From: Mycolicibacter algericus DSM 45454
GTDB taxonomy: Bacteria > Actinomycetota > Actinomycetes > Mycobacteriales > Mycobacteriaceae
Length of the DNA: 64,000 nucleotides
Direction of reading: 5' to 3'
Assembly: GCF_002086455.1 (NCBI RefSeq)
Contig: NZ_MVHC01000002.1
Span: 307,888-371,887, forward strand
Shown piece by piece: positions 1 to 9,066 of this stretch (positions are counted from its first letter, which is position 1; each line of letters opens with the position of its first letter). Below the pieces are notes generated by a model that did no database searches, was not told the DNA's origin, and saw nothing but the letters and a program-made list of their open reading frames with translations. The translations under genes were made by a program, and so were the position numbers.

Positions 1-573
1 ACTGGTCTCGATGGGCCGGCCGTACATCCACGACAGCAGGCCGAGCGCGAACATGTTCTTGGCCCGCGCGCCGTCCTTCTTGGTGGCACCGATCGCCTCG
101 ACGGCGCCCAGGGTCAGCGAGGTCATCGCGACCGGAACCACCACGTAGTCGGAGAGCGCCTCGGTCTCGAGCGGATTGGCCTCGTAGCCGATCTTGGCCA
201 GGTTGCGCTTGGTGAACTCGTCGGAGTTGACGATCACCATCCCGCCGCGCGGCAGGTCGCCGATGTTGGCCTTCAGCGCCGCGGGGTTCATCGCCACCAG
301 CACGTCGGGGCGGTCACCGGCGGTGAGGATGTCGAAGTCGGCGATCTGGATCTGGAACGACGACACGCCCGGCAGGGTGCCCTGCGGGGCGCGGATCTCG
401 GCCGGGTAGTTGGGCTGGGTCGCCAGGTCATTGCCGAACAACGCCGCTTCGGAGGTGAAGCGGTCGCCGGTGAGCTGCATGCCGTCGCCGGAGTCGCCAG
501 CGAAGCGGATTACTACTTTTTCGAGTTTTTGACGCCCGGGCGCCGACCCGGCTCCGTTACCGCTCGGACCCAC
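1..573 (-). CDS. korA: 2-oxoglutarate:ferredoxin oxidoreductase alpha subunit (KorA), N-terminal part
   Basis: This is the N-terminal 191 codons of the alpha subunit of the ferredoxin-dependent 2-oxoacid oxidoreductase, which makes acyl-CoA and reduced ferredoxin from 2-oxoglutarate in the cytoplasm with KorB. The visible N-terminus reads VVIRFAGDSGDGMQLTG, then QPNYPAEIRAPQGTLPGVSS and PDVLVAMNPAALKANI, the standard start of the gamma-type domain of this family. The gene runs off the left edge, so the TPP-pyrimidine domain is not seen. An in-frame TGA lies about five codons upstream of the chosen GTG, and GGAAGGCGGGGG sits just before that GTG. Position downstream of clpX on the same strand matches Rv2455c, although the Rv2456c transporter found between them in M. 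tuberculosis is absent. Confidence 0.9.
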   Translation of the reverse strand, partial: MGPSGNGAGSAPGRQKLEKVVIRFAGDSGDGMQLTGDRFTSEAALFGNDLATQPNYPAEIRAPQGTLPGVSSFQIQIADFDILTAGDRPDVLVAMNPAALKANIGDLPRGGMVIVNSDEFTKRNLAKIGYEANPLETEALSDYVVVPVAMTSLTLGAVEAIGATKKDGARAKNMFALGLLSWMYGRPIETS

Positions 574-797
574 GGCCCCCGCCTTCCATCACTTCTGACC
601 GGGCCCGCACAGCGCGGCTGGCGCAACCCACACGTTTTTCTGTCACTGGCAGTACCGATTATTGCACCGTTCTTAGAGACGGTTCGACGCCACACCGTAT
701 CGGGACCCCACCGACTTACCGACAAACGCCGACGTCACAGTACGGTTCTCGGTCGACTTCCGGCAAAAATGTGGTTTTGGTCACGTTTGATGACAGT

Positions 798-817
798 CGA
801 ACTTTAAGAAAAGTTCG
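798..817. terminator. Perfect 8-bp inverted repeat between clpX and korA
   Basis: CGAACTTT and AAAGTTCG are perfect complementary arms separated by 4 nt. The hairpin starts 45 nt after the clpX stop codon and lies about 225 nt before the korA start. No long T run follows, so it could be a weak terminator for clpX or a regulator site for the kor operon; the sequence cannot decide. The rest of the 288-bp gap shows no gene. Confidence 0.4.
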
Positions 818-861
818 CTACCGGTGAGTAACCCGTCGCGACGCGCGCGCCGTCGCTCGGA

Positions 862-2145
862 TCAGGCGGTCTTGTCGCGACGCTCGGCACGCGAGGTCTT
901 GCGCGGCACGATGGTCGGCAACACGTTGTCCTGCACCGTTTCCTTGGTGACCACGACCTTGGCGACGTCGTTGCGGCTGGGGATGTCGTACATCACCGGC
1001 AGCAGCACTTCTTCCATGATCGCCCGCAGGCCACGTGCCCCGGTGCCACGGTGGATGGCCTGGTCGGCGATCGCCTCCAGCGCGTCCTGGCTGAACTCCA
1101 GCTCCACCCCGTCCATCTCGAACAGTCGGGTGTACTGCTTGACCAGAGCGTTCTTCGGCTCCGAAAGGATCTTGACCAACGACTCCATGTCCAGGTTCGT
1201 CACCGAGGCCACCACCGGCAGCCGGCCGATGAACTCGGGGATCAGACCGAACTTGATCAGGTCTTCGGGCATCACCTCGGCGAAGTGGTCGACGGTGTCG
1301 ACCTCCGCCTTGGACCGGACCTCGGCGCCGAAACCCAAGCCGCGCTTGCCAACCCGGTCGGAGACGATCTTCTCCAGCCCGGCGAACGCGCCGGCCACGA
1401 TGAACAGCACGTTGGTGGTGTCGATCTGGATGAACTCCTGGTGCGGGTGCTTGCGGCCGCCCTGCGGCGGAACCGACGCCTGGGTGCCTTCCAGGATTTT
1501 CAGCAGCGCCTGCTGCACACCCTCACCGGAGACGTCACGGGTTATCGACGGGTTCTCGCTCTTGCGGGCGATCTTGTCGACCTCGTCGATGTAGACGATG
1601 CCGGTCTCGGCGCGCTTGACGTCGTAGTCGGCGGCCTGAATCAGCTTGAGCAGAATGTTCTCCACGTCTTCGCCGACGTAGCCCGCCTCGGTGAGTGCCG
1701 TCGCATCCGCTATCGCAAACGGGACATTGAGCATCTTGGCCAGCGTCTGGGCCAGGTAGGTCTTGCCGCAACCGGTGGGGCCCAGCATCAAGATGTTGGA
1801 CTTGGTCAGCTCAACGGGCTCACCGGAGCGGGAGTCCCGGCTCTTCTCGCCGGCCTGGATGCGCTTGTAGTGGTTGTAGACGGCCACCGCCAAGGTGCGC
1901 TTGGCGGTGTCCTGGCCGATGACGTAGCCCTCCAGGAAGTCCCGGATCTCAGCGGGCTTGGGCAGCTCGTCGAGCTTGACGTCGTCGGCGTCGGCCAGCT
2001 CCTCTTCGATGATCTCGTTGCACAGGTCGATGCATTCATCGCAGATGTAGACGCCGGGACCCGCAATGAGCTTCTTGACCTGCTTCTGGCTCTTCCCGCA
2101 GAACGAACATTTCAGCAAGTCACCGCCGTCTCCGATGCGCGCCAT
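862..2145 (-). CDS. clpX: ATP-dependent Clp protease ATP-binding subunit ClpX
   Basis: ClpX is the hexameric AAA+ unfoldase that recognises substrates and feeds them to ClpP1P2. The 427-residue protein starts [16 protein letters not shown]. The N-terminal zinc-binding domain has CSFC (13-16) and CDEC (35-38), Walker A GPTGCGKT is near residue 122, pore loop GYVG follows, Walker B is VYIDEVDKI, and the ClpP-docking loop reads GLGFGAE. The open frame extends 79 codons upstream, but that extension lacks family similarity and the ATG at MARIG matches the usual ClpX start. It is divergent from mmuM and sits close to clpP2-clpP1, as in other mycobacteria. Confidence 0.97.
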   Translation of the reverse strand: MARIGDGGDLLKCSFCGKSQKQVKKLIAGPGVYICDECIDLCNEIIEEELADADDVKLDELPKPAEIRDFLEGYVIGQDTAKRTLAVAVYNHYKRIQAGEKSRDSRSGEPVELTKSNILMLGPTGCGKTYLAQTLAKMLNVPFAIADATALTEAGYVGEDVENILLKLIQAADYDVKRAETGIVYIDEVDKIARKSENPSITRDVSGEGVQQALLKILEGTQASVPPQGGRKHPHQEFIQIDTTNVLFIVAGAFAGLEKIVSDRVGKRGLGFGAEVRSKAEVDTVDHFAEVMPEDLIKFGLIPEFIGRLPVVASVTNLDMESLVKILSEPKNALVKQYTRLFEMDGVELEFSQDALEAIADQAIHRGTGARGLRAIMEEVLLPVMYDIPSRNDVAKVVVTKETVQDNVLPTIVPRKTSRAERRDKTA

Positions 2146-2396
2146 GGTGCGTGAGGACCTACTTCCTGTTCGCCGTCCGTCGTCGAGGTACCGGTGTCTG
2201 GCCCCGACGCTACCCGCTTGTTCCGGTGCGAGGCGACCGATAAGGCCGAATCGCGTCGTTGGTATTCGTTGCTGTCCGTGTGCTCCAAGAAGATATCGCC
2301 CCAACTGCCCCACCCGGCGCGTGACGCGCTGGCGTGGCGTGAGCGAATCGCCGGCGTTACCCCGCTGTGAGGCGGGCGGCACCGCGGAGCCCTACA

Positions 2397-3335
2397 GTGG
2401 CGAACGTGCGGTTCGCCGTGCCCGACGATACCGTGATCGTCGCCGATGGCGGGTTGGCCACCGAACTGGAGGCCCGCGGCTTTGACCTTTCCGGGGACCT
2501 CTCCGACCCACTGTGGTCGGCCCGCCTGCTGCTCGATGCCCCCGACGACATCGCCGCGGTGCACGCCGCCTTCTTCGCCGCCGGGGCGATGATCGCGACC
2601 ACCGCCGGCTACCAGGCCAGCTTCGAGGGCTTCGCCGCCCGAGGGATCGATCGCCGAGCCGCCGAAAGGCTGCTGCGCCGCAGCGTCGACCTGGCCCGCC
2701 TGGCCGGCGGCGGCGCGCGTGGGCACTGGGTGGCGGCGTCGGTCGGCCCGTACGGCGCCGCGCGCGCCGACGGCTCGGAATACGTTGGCCGCTATGGGCT
2801 TTCGGTCTCGGAGTTGACGGCCTGGCACCGCCCCCGGCTGGAGGTCCTGGCCGATGCCGGGGCCGATGTACTCGCGCTGGAGACCATCCCGGACGTCGAC
2901 GAGGCCGAGGCACTGCTGCGCCTGGTGAGCGAGGCCGACGTTCCGGCCTGGCTCAGCTACACCATCGAGGGCACCTCAACCCGCGCCGGCCAACCGCTGA
3001 CCGACGCGTTCGCCGTCGCCGCCGGGGTGCCACAGATCGCCGCGGTGGGAGTGAATTGCTGCGTCCCGGACGATGTCCTGCCGGCGATCGAGATCGCCCG
3101 CGAGATCACCGGAAAGCCGGTGATCGTCTACCCCAACAGCGGGGAGAGCTGGAGGTCGGGGCGCTGGGCCGGTCCGGCGCGCTTCTCCCCCGCGCTGGTG
3201 CCGCTGTGGGTGGCGGCCGGGGCACGCATCATCGGCGGCTGCTGCCGGGTCGGACCGGCCGATATCGCTGCCGCCGCAGCCGCATTACGCCGAACGTGCA
3301 CTCAGCGCGAAAATCCAGCCGGAGATTCGCAGTGA
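2397..3335 (+). CDS. mmuM: Homocysteine S-methyltransferase
   Basis: This enzyme transfers a methyl group from S-methylmethionine or SAM to homocysteine, making methionine. It has the zinc-dependent homocysteine methyltransferase barrel: the N-terminal VADGGLATELEARG, an internal VNCC, and the C-terminal GGCCRVGP supply the three zinc cysteines. About 312 residues is normal for MmuM. The frame is open from 2367; I take GTG 2397 because GGAG lies about 8 nt upstream, but GTG 2406 is also possible. It is divergent from clpX and convergent with clpP2, the place of Rv2458. Confidence 0.92.
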   Translation: MANVRFAVPDDTVIVADGGLATELEARGFDLSGDLSDPLWSARLLLDAPDDIAAVHAAFFAAGAMIATTAGYQASFEGFAARGIDRRAAERLLRRSVDLARLAGGGARGHWVAASVGPYGAARADGSEYVGRYGLSVSELTAWHRPRLEVLADAGADVLALETIPDVDEAEALLRLVSEADVPAWLSYTIEGTSTRAGQPLTDAFAVAAGVPQIAAVGVNCCVPDDVLPAIEIAREITGKPVIVYPNSGESWRSGRWAGPARFSPALVPLWVAAGARIIGGCCRVGPADIAAAAAALRRTCTQRENPAGDSQ

Positions 3336-3360
3336 GCGCACACTCGGCGGGGAGGTACCC

Positions 3361-4008
3361 CTAGGCCGTTTGCGCCGAAAGCTTGCGGTACTCCAGCACC
3401 GTGTCGATGATCCCGTACTCCTTGGCGTCTTCGGCGGTCAGGATCTTGTCCCGGTCGGTGTCCTTGCGGATCACCTCGGGGTCCTTGCCGGTGTGACGGG
3501 CCAAGGTGGACTCCATCAGCGTCCGCATCCGCTCGATCTCGGCGGCCTGGATCTCCAGGTCGGAGAACTGCCCCTGGATCACCCCGGACAGCGACGGCTG
3601 GTGGATCAGCACCCGGGCGTTGGGCAGCGCCATCCGCTTACCCGGCGTACCGGCCGCCAGCAACACCGCGGCCGCCGAGGCGGCCTGCCCCAGGCAGACG
3701 GTCTGGATATCGGCCCGCACGTACTGCATGGTGTCGTAGATCGCCATCAGCGACGTGAACGAGCCGCCCGGCGAGTTGATGTACATGGTGATGTCACGGT
3801 CCGGGTCCAGCGACTCCAGCACCAGCAACTGCGCCATGATGTCGTTGGCCGACGCGTCGTCGACCTGCACGCCGAGGAAGATGATGCGCTCCTCGAACAG
3901 CTTGTTGTAGGGGTTGGACTCCTTGACGCCCCAACTGGAGTGCTCGACGAACGACGGCAGGATGTAGCGGGCCTGCGGTGCGATGGCTCGCAAGGTCTCG
4001 GGGTTCAT
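3361..4008 (-). CDS. clpP2: ATP-dependent Clp protease proteolytic subunit ClpP2
   Basis: ClpP2 forms one heptameric ring of the mixed ClpP1P2 peptidase that is essential in mycobacteria. The serine-protease triad is visible: Ser111 in LGQAASAA, His136 in RVLIHQPS and the Asp of DTDRDKIL near 187. The N-terminus ([16 protein letters not shown]) carries the longer leader typical of ClpP2 rather than ClpP1. Its ATG overlaps the clpP1 stop by 4 nt (ATGA), so the two subunits are translationally coupled. Length of 215 residues matches the family. Confidence 0.97.
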   Translation of the reverse strand: MNPETLRAIAPQARYILPSFVEHSSWGVKESNPYNKLFEERIIFLGVQVDDASANDIMAQLLVLESLDPDRDITMYINSPGGSFTSLMAIYDTMQYVRADIQTVCLGQAASAAAVLLAAGTPGKRMALPNARVLIHQPSLSGVIQGQFSDLEIQAAEIERMRTLMESTLARHTGKDPEVIRKDTDRDKILTAEDAKEYGIIDTVLEYRKLSAQTA

Positions 4009-4583
4009 GAGGCATCTCCGTTGACGTGGGCGCGGGTGATGATGTGGTCGACGAAGCCGTATTCCAGGGCTTCCTGGGCGGTGAACCAGCGGTCACGGTC
4101 GGAGTCCGCCTCGATGCGCTCGATCGGCTGACCGGTGAATTCGGCGTTGAGCCGGAACATCTCTTTCTTGATGACCGCGAACTGCTCGGCCTGAATCGCG
4201 ATGTCGGCGGCGCTGCCGGTCACCCCGCCCAGCGGCTGGTGCATCAGGATCCGGGCGTGCGGCAGGGCGTAACGCTTGCCCTTGGTGCCCGCGGCGAGCA
4301 GGAACTCGCCCATCGAGGCGGCCATCCCCATCGCGTAGGTGGCGACATCGCACGGCGCGAGCACCATGGTGTCGTAGATCGCCATTCCGGCGCTGATCGA
4401 ACCGCCCGGGGAGTTGATGTAGAGCGAGATGTCCTTGGTGGGGTCCTCGGCGGCCAACAACAGGATCTGCGCGCACAGCCGGTTGGCGATGTCGTCGTCC
4501 ACCTGCGACCCCAGGAAGATGATGCGTTCTCGCAGCAGACGCTCGTATACGGAGTCGACGAGGTTCAGACCGGGCTGGCTCAC
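4005..4583 (-). CDS. clpP1: ATP-dependent Clp protease proteolytic subunit ClpP1
   Basis: ClpP1 is the partner ring of ClpP2. The triad is Ser90 ([10 protein letters not shown]), His115 (RILMHQPL) and the Asp of DSDRDRWF near 164. The start is a GTG (MSQPGLNL) preceded by AGAAAGCAGG. It is the first gene of the clpP1-clpP2 pair, and the 106-nt gap back to tig holds a ClgR-type box, so stress-responsive control by ClgR is likely. Length 192 is slightly shorter than the 200 annotated for M. tuberculosis at the N-terminus. Confidence 0.96.
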   Translation of the reverse strand: MSQPGLNLVDSVYERLLRERIIFLGSQVDDDIANRLCAQILLLAAEDPTKDISLYINSPGGSISAGMAIYDTMVLAPCDVATYAMGMAASMGEFLLAAGTKGKRYALPHARILMHQPLGGVTGSAADIAIQAEQFAVIKKEMFRLNAEFTGQPIERIEADSDRDRWFTAQEALEYGFVDHIITRAHVNGDAS

Positions 4584-4675
4584 AGTTGGATACCTGCTTT
4601 CTCGAGATTCATATGCCGAGACATGCTTACGACCCTAACGAACCGGCGCGGCTGTAGGCGGCCCGAACCGGCTTC

Positions 4676-4689
4676 GTTCGCTTACAGCG
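4676..4689. promoter_or_regulatory. Candidate ClgR box upstream of clpP1P2
   Basis: GTTCGC-TTACA-GCG matches the GTTCGC-N5-GCG core described for the actinobacterial regulator ClgR. It ends directly at the tig stop codon and lies about 93 nt upstream of the clpP1 start. ClgR control of clpP1P2 is established in mycobacteria and streptomycetes; the assignment here is by motif and position. Confidence 0.6.
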
Positions 4690-6138
4690 TCACTCGTCGG
4701 ATGCCGCCCCGGCTTCGACCGCGCCGTCCGCGGTCCCGGCCGGCTCGTCGACGACGGCCGCTTCGGCTTCATCGGCCTGAGCATCATCGGCCTGAGCGTC
4801 ATCGGCCTGGGCGTCGGCGCCGCCACCGAAGAACTCGGCGGTGTCGATCTCGTTACCGTCGGTGTCGCTGACGGAGGCGGCGCGCACCGCCGCTGCCAGC
4901 GCCATACCCCGGCGCACGTCGGCGAAGACCGCGGGCAGTTGGTTGTTCTGCTGCAGGAACTGCATCAGCTGCTGCGGTGCGACGCCGTACTGCCGCGACA
5001 TCAGCACCAGGTGCTGGGTGAGGTCGTTCTGGCCCACCTGGATCTCCAGCTCGTCGCCGAGCGCGTCGAGCAGCAGCTGCGTCTTGACGGACTTCTCGGC
5101 CTCGCTGCGGGTGTTGGCGTCGAACTCGGCGCGCGAGGAGCCCTGCTCGGCCAGCGACTCGGCGAACTTGTTCTCGTCGTGGTCCACCGCGTGCAGCGCG
5201 TTGTGCAGCGCATTGTCGACGTGGGCCTGCACCACCGCCTCGGGCAGCGGCATCTCGACCTGCTCGACCAGGGCCTCCAGCGTCGCCTCGCGTACCTTCT
5301 CGGCCTGCTGGATGCGCTTGGTCCGGCTGACCTGCTCGGTGAGGTTCTCCCGCAGCTCGCCCATGGTGTCGAATTCGCTGGCCAGCTGCGCGAACTCATC
5401 GTCGGCCTCCGGCAACTCACGTTCCTTGACCGACTGCACCGTCACGGTGACCTCGGCGTCCTTGCCGGCATGCGGGCCGGCCGCCAGCTTGGTGGTGAAG
5501 CTCTTGTTCTCACCGGCCGACATGCCCACGATCGCGTCGTCGAGCCCCTCGATGAGCTGGCCCGATCCGACCTCGTGCGACAACCCCTCGGTGGCGGCGC
5601 CTTCAACCACCTCGCCGTCGACCGTCGCGTCCAGATCGATCGAGACGAAGTCGCCCTCGGCGGCGGGCCGGTCGACACCGGTCAGCGTGCCGAATCGGGC
5701 ACGCAGCGCGTCCAGCTCGGCGTCCACCTCGTCGTCACCGACCTCGATCGGGTCCACGCTGATCTTGAGCTGCTCCAGGTCGGGCAGCGTGATCTCCGGT
5801 CGCACGTCGACCTCGGCGGTGAAGGTGATCTGGTCGCCGTCGTCGAGCTTGGTCACCTCGATGTCGGGCTGACCGAGCGGCTTGAGTTCCGAACTGGTGA
5901 CCGCCTCGCTGTACCGACTCGGCAGCGCGTCGTTGACCACCTGCTGCAGCACCGCGGCACGGCCGAAACGGGCCTCGATGAGCTTGGCGGGTGCCTTGCC
6001 CGGCCGGAAGCCGGGCATCCGCACCTGCTGGGCCAGCTGCTTGTAAGTCCGCTGGAAGTCCGGCTCCAACTCGGTGAACGGCACCTCCACGTTGATGCGA
6101 ACCCGGGTGGGGGTCAGCTGCTCGACGGTGCTCTTCAC
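4690..6138 (-). CDS. tig: Trigger factor, ribosome-associated chaperone and prolyl isomerase
   Basis: Trigger factor binds at the ribosome exit tunnel and shelters nascent chains. The 482-residue protein starts at a GTG ([13 protein letters not shown]) with AGGAG about 8 nt upstream; the frame is open further up but that extension would run through the tRNA-Pro gene. The ribosome-binding signature GFRPGKAP is near residue 44, the FKBP-type isomerase domain spans about 155-245, and the C-terminal chaperone arms follow. The end is an acidic low-complexity tail with three DAQAD repeats. Trigger factor lies immediately upstream of clpP1P2 on the same strand, the usual order. Confidence 0.96.
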   Translation of the reverse strand: MKSTVEQLTPTRVRINVEVPFTELEPDFQRTYKQLAQQVRMPGFRPGKAPAKLIEARFGRAAVLQQVVNDALPSRYSEAVTSSELKPLGQPDIEVTKLDDGDQITFTAEVDVRPEITLPDLEQLKISVDPIEVGDDEVDAELDALRARFGTLTGVDRPAAEGDFVSIDLDATVDGEVVEGAATEGLSHEVGSGQLIEGLDDAIVGMSAGENKSFTTKLAAGPHAGKDAEVTVTVQSVKERELPEADDEFAQLASEFDTMGELRENLTEQVSRTKRIQQAEKVREATLEALVEQVEMPLPEAVVQAHVDNALHNALHAVDHDENKFAESLAEQGSSRAEFDANTRSEAEKSVKTQLLLDALGDELEIQVGQNDLTQHLVLMSRQYGVAPQQLMQFLQQNNQLPAVFADVRRGMALAAAVRAASVSDTDGNEIDTAEFFGGGADAQADDAQADDAQADEAEAAVVDEPAGTADGAVEAGAASDE

Positions 6139-6196
6139 GGGCGTACTCCTCGATATCGTTGACGGTCTGTCGTGCCGGTGCGGCGCGCGCTGCTGG

Positions 6197-6270
6197 TCGG
6201 GGTGACAGGATTTGAACCTGCGGCCTTCCGCTCCCAAAGCGGATGCGCTACCAAGCTGCGCTACACCCCG
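6197..6270 (-). tRNA. tRNA-Pro (anticodon TGG)
   Basis: A 74-nt cloverleaf reads on the minus strand: acceptor CGGGGTG pairs with CACCCCG, the anticodon stem is TCCGC/GCGGA with loop TTTGGGA giving TGG, and the T arm is GCAGG-TTCAAAT-CCTGT. The 3' CCA is not encoded. It lies 58 nt upstream of tig and on the same strand, as in M. tuberculosis. Confidence 0.97.
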
Positions 6271-6395
6271 CACTGACCAGGCGATCCTACGGCCCTGCGA
6301 CAACGGCAACACAGCCGCCCGCACCTGACGGCCGCAGCGGGGAGTGCCAATTGGATTTGAGGTCGGCAACGCCGGTACAGTCTGGCCTGGATATT

Positions 6396-6466
6396 GCGGG
6401 CGTAGCTCAATGGTAGAGCCCTAGTCTTCCAAACTAGCTACGCGGGTTCGATTCCCGTCGCCCGCT
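6396..6466 (+). tRNA. tRNA-Gly (anticodon TCC)
   Basis: A 71-nt cloverleaf has acceptor GCGGGCG/CGCCCGC, anticodon stem CTAGT/ACTAG with loop CTTCCAA (anticodon TCC), and T arm CGGGTTCGATTCCCG. CCA is not encoded. It precedes lipP by 36 nt and is divergent from the tRNA-Pro gene. Confidence 0.97.
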
Positions 6467-6502
6467 CGAAACGGGGATTTTCCCTGGCAGGAAGGCACGC
6501 CT

Positions 6503-7726
6503 ATGGGCGGCACCCAGCACGTCCGGATTCACGGGTCGTGCTCGCCGCGCTTCGAACGGGTGCGGTACGAGTTCGAGCGCAATTTCACGCTGCGCGACGA
6601 GCTCGGCGCTGCCGTCGCGGCATATGTCGACGGGGAACTCGTCGTCAACCTGTGGGCGGGCTCGGCCGATGTCGACGGTCAGCGCCCCTGGCAGGAAGAC
6701 ACGCTGAGCACCGTGCTGTCCGGCACCAAGGGGCTGACCAGCACCTGCGTGCACCGGCTCGCCGAGGGCGGCGAACTGGACCTCCGGCGACCGGTGGCCC
6801 ACTACTGGCCGGAGTTCGGCCAGGCCGGCAAGGGCGACATCTCACTGGCGATGGTGCTGGCGCACCGCTCCGGGGCGATCGGGCCGCGCGAACCGATGCA
6901 CTGGCGCGACGTCACCGACTGGGACCTGGTCTGCCAGCGGTTGGCGGCCGCCGAACCGTGGTGGCGACCCGGCACCGCGCAGGGCTACCACATGACCACC
7001 TACGGCTTCATCATCGGCGAGGTCGTCCGCCGCGTGACCGGTATGACGGTGGGCCAGTATCTGCACAGTGAAGTCGCCGGCCCGCTCGGCGCCGAGGTCC
7101 ACATCGGCGTGCCGGCCGACCAGCAGCCTTACCGCTGCGCCGACCCGGTGGGCAAGCCGACGATCCGCGAGATGCTGGCCTCGGCCGGCGCGCCCAAGCG
7201 CCCCACCTCGCTGGACCACCATTCCAAGGCGGGGCTGGCGGTGGCGATGGGGTTCGCCCCCGACGACGAGATCGCCACCAACGACCTGACGCTGTGGCGG
7301 CAACTGGAGTTCCCCGGCACCAACGCCCAGGTCTCCGCGCTGGGCATGGCCACGTTCTACAACGCACTGGTGCAGGAGAAGCTGCTCAGCCGTCCCACCA
7401 TGGACCGGCTGCGGGTGCTGCAGGGCGGCACCGAAACCGATCTGGTGCTCGGTCCCCGCGTCGCCGAACACGGGTGGGGCATGGGCTACATGCTCAACGC
7501 CCAAGGCGTCAACGGACCCAACCGGCGGATCTTCGGGCACGGCGGACTGGGCGGGTCGTTCGCGTTCGTCGATCTGGAGCACCGCATCGGCTACGGCTAC
7601 GTGATGAACCGGTTCGACCACACCCAGGCCAATGCCGACCCGCGCAGCGTGGTGCTGTCCAACGAGATCTACCGGGCACTAGGGATACCGATTCGCCCTC
7701 GGCGTGAAACGGTCTACGACGACTGA
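6503..7726 (+). CDS. lipP: Serine beta-lactamase-like esterase, LipP family
   Basis: A 407-residue member of the class C beta-lactamase / family VIII esterase fold, predicted to hydrolyse carboxylic esters. The nucleophile motif S-x-x-K is SGTK (in TVLSGTKGLTS), the tyrosine of the second motif is in GYHMTTYG, and a C-terminal GHGGLGG resembles the third motif region. No signal peptide is visible, so it is probably cytoplasmic. AGGAAGG precedes the ATG by about 8 nt. Position directly after the tRNA-Pro/Gly pair matches Rv2463. The substrate cannot be told from sequence. Confidence 0.88.
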   Translation: MGGTQHVRIHGSCSPRFERVRYEFERNFTLRDELGAAVAAYVDGELVVNLWAGSADVDGQRPWQEDTLSTVLSGTKGLTSTCVHRLAEGGELDLRRPVAHYWPEFGQAGKGDISLAMVLAHRSGAIGPREPMHWRDVTDWDLVCQRLAAAEPWWRPGTAQGYHMTTYGFIIGEVVRRVTGMTVGQYLHSEVAGPLGAEVHIGVPADQQPYRCADPVGKPTIREMLASAGAPKRPTSLDHHSKAGLAVAMGFAPDDEIATNDLTLWRQLEFPGTNAQVSALGMATFYNALVQEKLLSRPTMDRLRVLQGGTETDLVLGPRVAEHGWGMGYMLNAQGVNGPNRRIFGHGGLGGSFAFVDLEHRIGYGYVMNRFDHTQANADPRSVVLSNEIYRALGIPIRPRRETVYDD

Positions 7727-7756
7727 CGCGCTGCCCTCGGTGACGCGCGCACTCGC

Positions 7757-8560
7757 CTAGCTCTGGCAGGACGGGCACCAGAACACGTTGCGGGCCTCCA
7801 ATTCCGCGGTGCGCACGGTGTTCCCGCACAGCCGGCACGGGTCGCCGGCTCGGCGATACACATAGGTGCGCGGCTTGCCGGGCGCGTACGCCGGTGCACC
7901 GTGATCATCTTCGGGCCGGACCACCACGATGTTGCCGCGCCGCAGCCCCACTTTCATCAACGCCACCAGATCGGTCCAGACCGCGTTGAATTCCGCTTCG
8001 CCGATGGCGGTGCCGGGCCGGAACGGGTCGATCCGATGCCGGAACAGCACCTCGCTGCGGTAGACGTTGCCGACGCCGGCGAGCACCGACTGGTCCATCA
8101 ACAGCGCGCCGATAGTTCTGCGGGACTTGCCGATTCGCTTGAAGGCCAGCGCCGGGTCGGCATCGCCGCGCAGCGGATCCGGCCCGAGCCGCGCGATCAC
8201 ATCAGCGGCGAATGCCTCGTCGACCACCTCACAGGCCGCCGGACCGCGCAGATCGGTTCCATAGTCGACGCCGATCATGCGCATCCGCACCTGGCCCACC
8301 GGGTCGGGTATACCACCGTCCGACAGGTGGAACTCGGTGAAGTGCCCGTAGATGCCCAAGTGGACGCGCACGATCGGTCCGCCGGCGTAGTGGTGGAACA
8401 GGTGCTTTCCCCAGGCTTCCGCACCGGTGAGCACTCGTCCGTCGATCGCGGCGGCACCGGCTTCGAACCTGCCCTGCGGACTGAACACCGCCACCGGGGC
8501 GCCGCCGAAACGCCGTTGATGCAACCGAGCCAGCCGGTGCAGGATGTGCCCCTCCGGCAT
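7757..8560 (-). CDS. nei2: Endonuclease VIII-type DNA glycosylase/AP lyase Nei2
   Basis: A bifunctional Fpg/Nei-family base-excision glycosylase that removes oxidised bases and cuts the abasic site. The essential N-terminal Pro2-Glu3 is present (MPEGHILHRL), as is the Lys in EAWGKHLFHH, the helix-two-turn-helix segment around LAGVGNVYRSE, and a C-terminal zinc finger with CRLC and CPSC. Length of 267 residues is normal for the Nei2 branch. It lies 13 nt downstream of rpiB on the same strand and probably shares its transcript. Confidence 0.93.
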   Translation of the reverse strand: MPEGHILHRLARLHQRRFGGAPVAVFSPQGRFEAGAAAIDGRVLTGAEAWGKHLFHHYAGGPIVRVHLGIYGHFTEFHLSDGGIPDPVGQVRMRMIGVDYGTDLRGPAACEVVDEAFAADVIARLGPDPLRGDADPALAFKRIGKSRRTIGALLMDQSVLAGVGNVYRSEVLFRHRIDPFRPGTAIGEAEFNAVWTDLVALMKVGLRRGNIVVVRPEDDHGAPAYAPGKPRTYVYRRAGDPCRLCGNTVRTAELEARNVFWCPSCQS

Positions 8561-8573
8561 GGCGGCAGTCTCG

Positions 8574-9062
8574 TCAGGCCGGGGCGCCGGGCACCGGGGG
8601 CGCCTCGTGGCTGCGTTCGTAGGCCGTCAGAATGTCGATGCGCCGCTGATGGCGTTCGGCTTCCGACCACGGTGTGCTCAGGAACGCATCCACGATGGCG
8701 AGCGCCTCGGCGGTGGAGTGCATACGGCCGCCAATACCGATCAACTGCGCATTGTTGTGCTCGCGGGCCAACTTTGCCGTCTCGGTGCTCCACGCCAGCG
8801 CACAACGCGCCCCGGGCACTTTGTTGGCCGCGATCTGCTCGCCGTTGCCGGAACCGCCGATCACGATTCCGAGGCTGCCCGGGTCGGCGACCGTGCCGGC
8901 GGCCGCGGCGATGCAGAACGCCGGATAGTCGTCCTCGGCGTCGTAGGCGAAGGCCCCGCAGTCGACCGGCTCGTGCCCGGCCTGCTTCAGGTGCTCGAGG
9001 ATCTGCTCTTTGAGCTCGTAGCCGGCGTGGTCGCAGCCGAGGTAGACGCGCATGGCGGTCAT
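8574..9062 (-). CDS. rpiB: Ribose-5-phosphate isomerase B
   Basis: RpiB interconverts ribose 5-phosphate and ribulose 5-phosphate in the pentose phosphate pathway. The 162-residue protein starts MTAMRVYLGCDHAGYELK, with the phosphate-binding GGSGNGEQIAANK motif, whose Glu serves as base in the mycobacterial enzymes that lack the active-site cysteine of E. coli RpiB. HNNAQLIGIGGRM and HQRRIDIL are also typical. It sits between the mycothiol-linked reductase and nei2, all minus strand with gaps of 4 and 13 nt. Confidence 0.96.
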   Translation of the reverse strand: MTAMRVYLGCDHAGYELKEQILEHLKQAGHEPVDCGAFAYDAEDDYPAFCIAAAAGTVADPGSLGIVIGGSGNGEQIAANKVPGARCALAWSTETAKLAREHNNAQLIGIGGRMHSTAEALAIVDAFLSTPWSEAERHQRRIDILTAYERSHEAPPVPGAPA

Positions 9063-9066
9063 TGTG

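Noticed and set aside
513..725. Short frames around the korA start
   Set aside because: They overlap the korA 5' end in other frames and lack ribosome sites.
2146..2382. 79-codon N-terminal extension of ClpX
   Set aside because: No similarity to ClpX; the standard MARIGDGG start is present.
6139..6369. 77-codon N-terminal extension of trigger factor
   Set aside because: It would translate through the tRNA-Pro gene; GTG 6138 has a good ribosome site and the family N-terminus.
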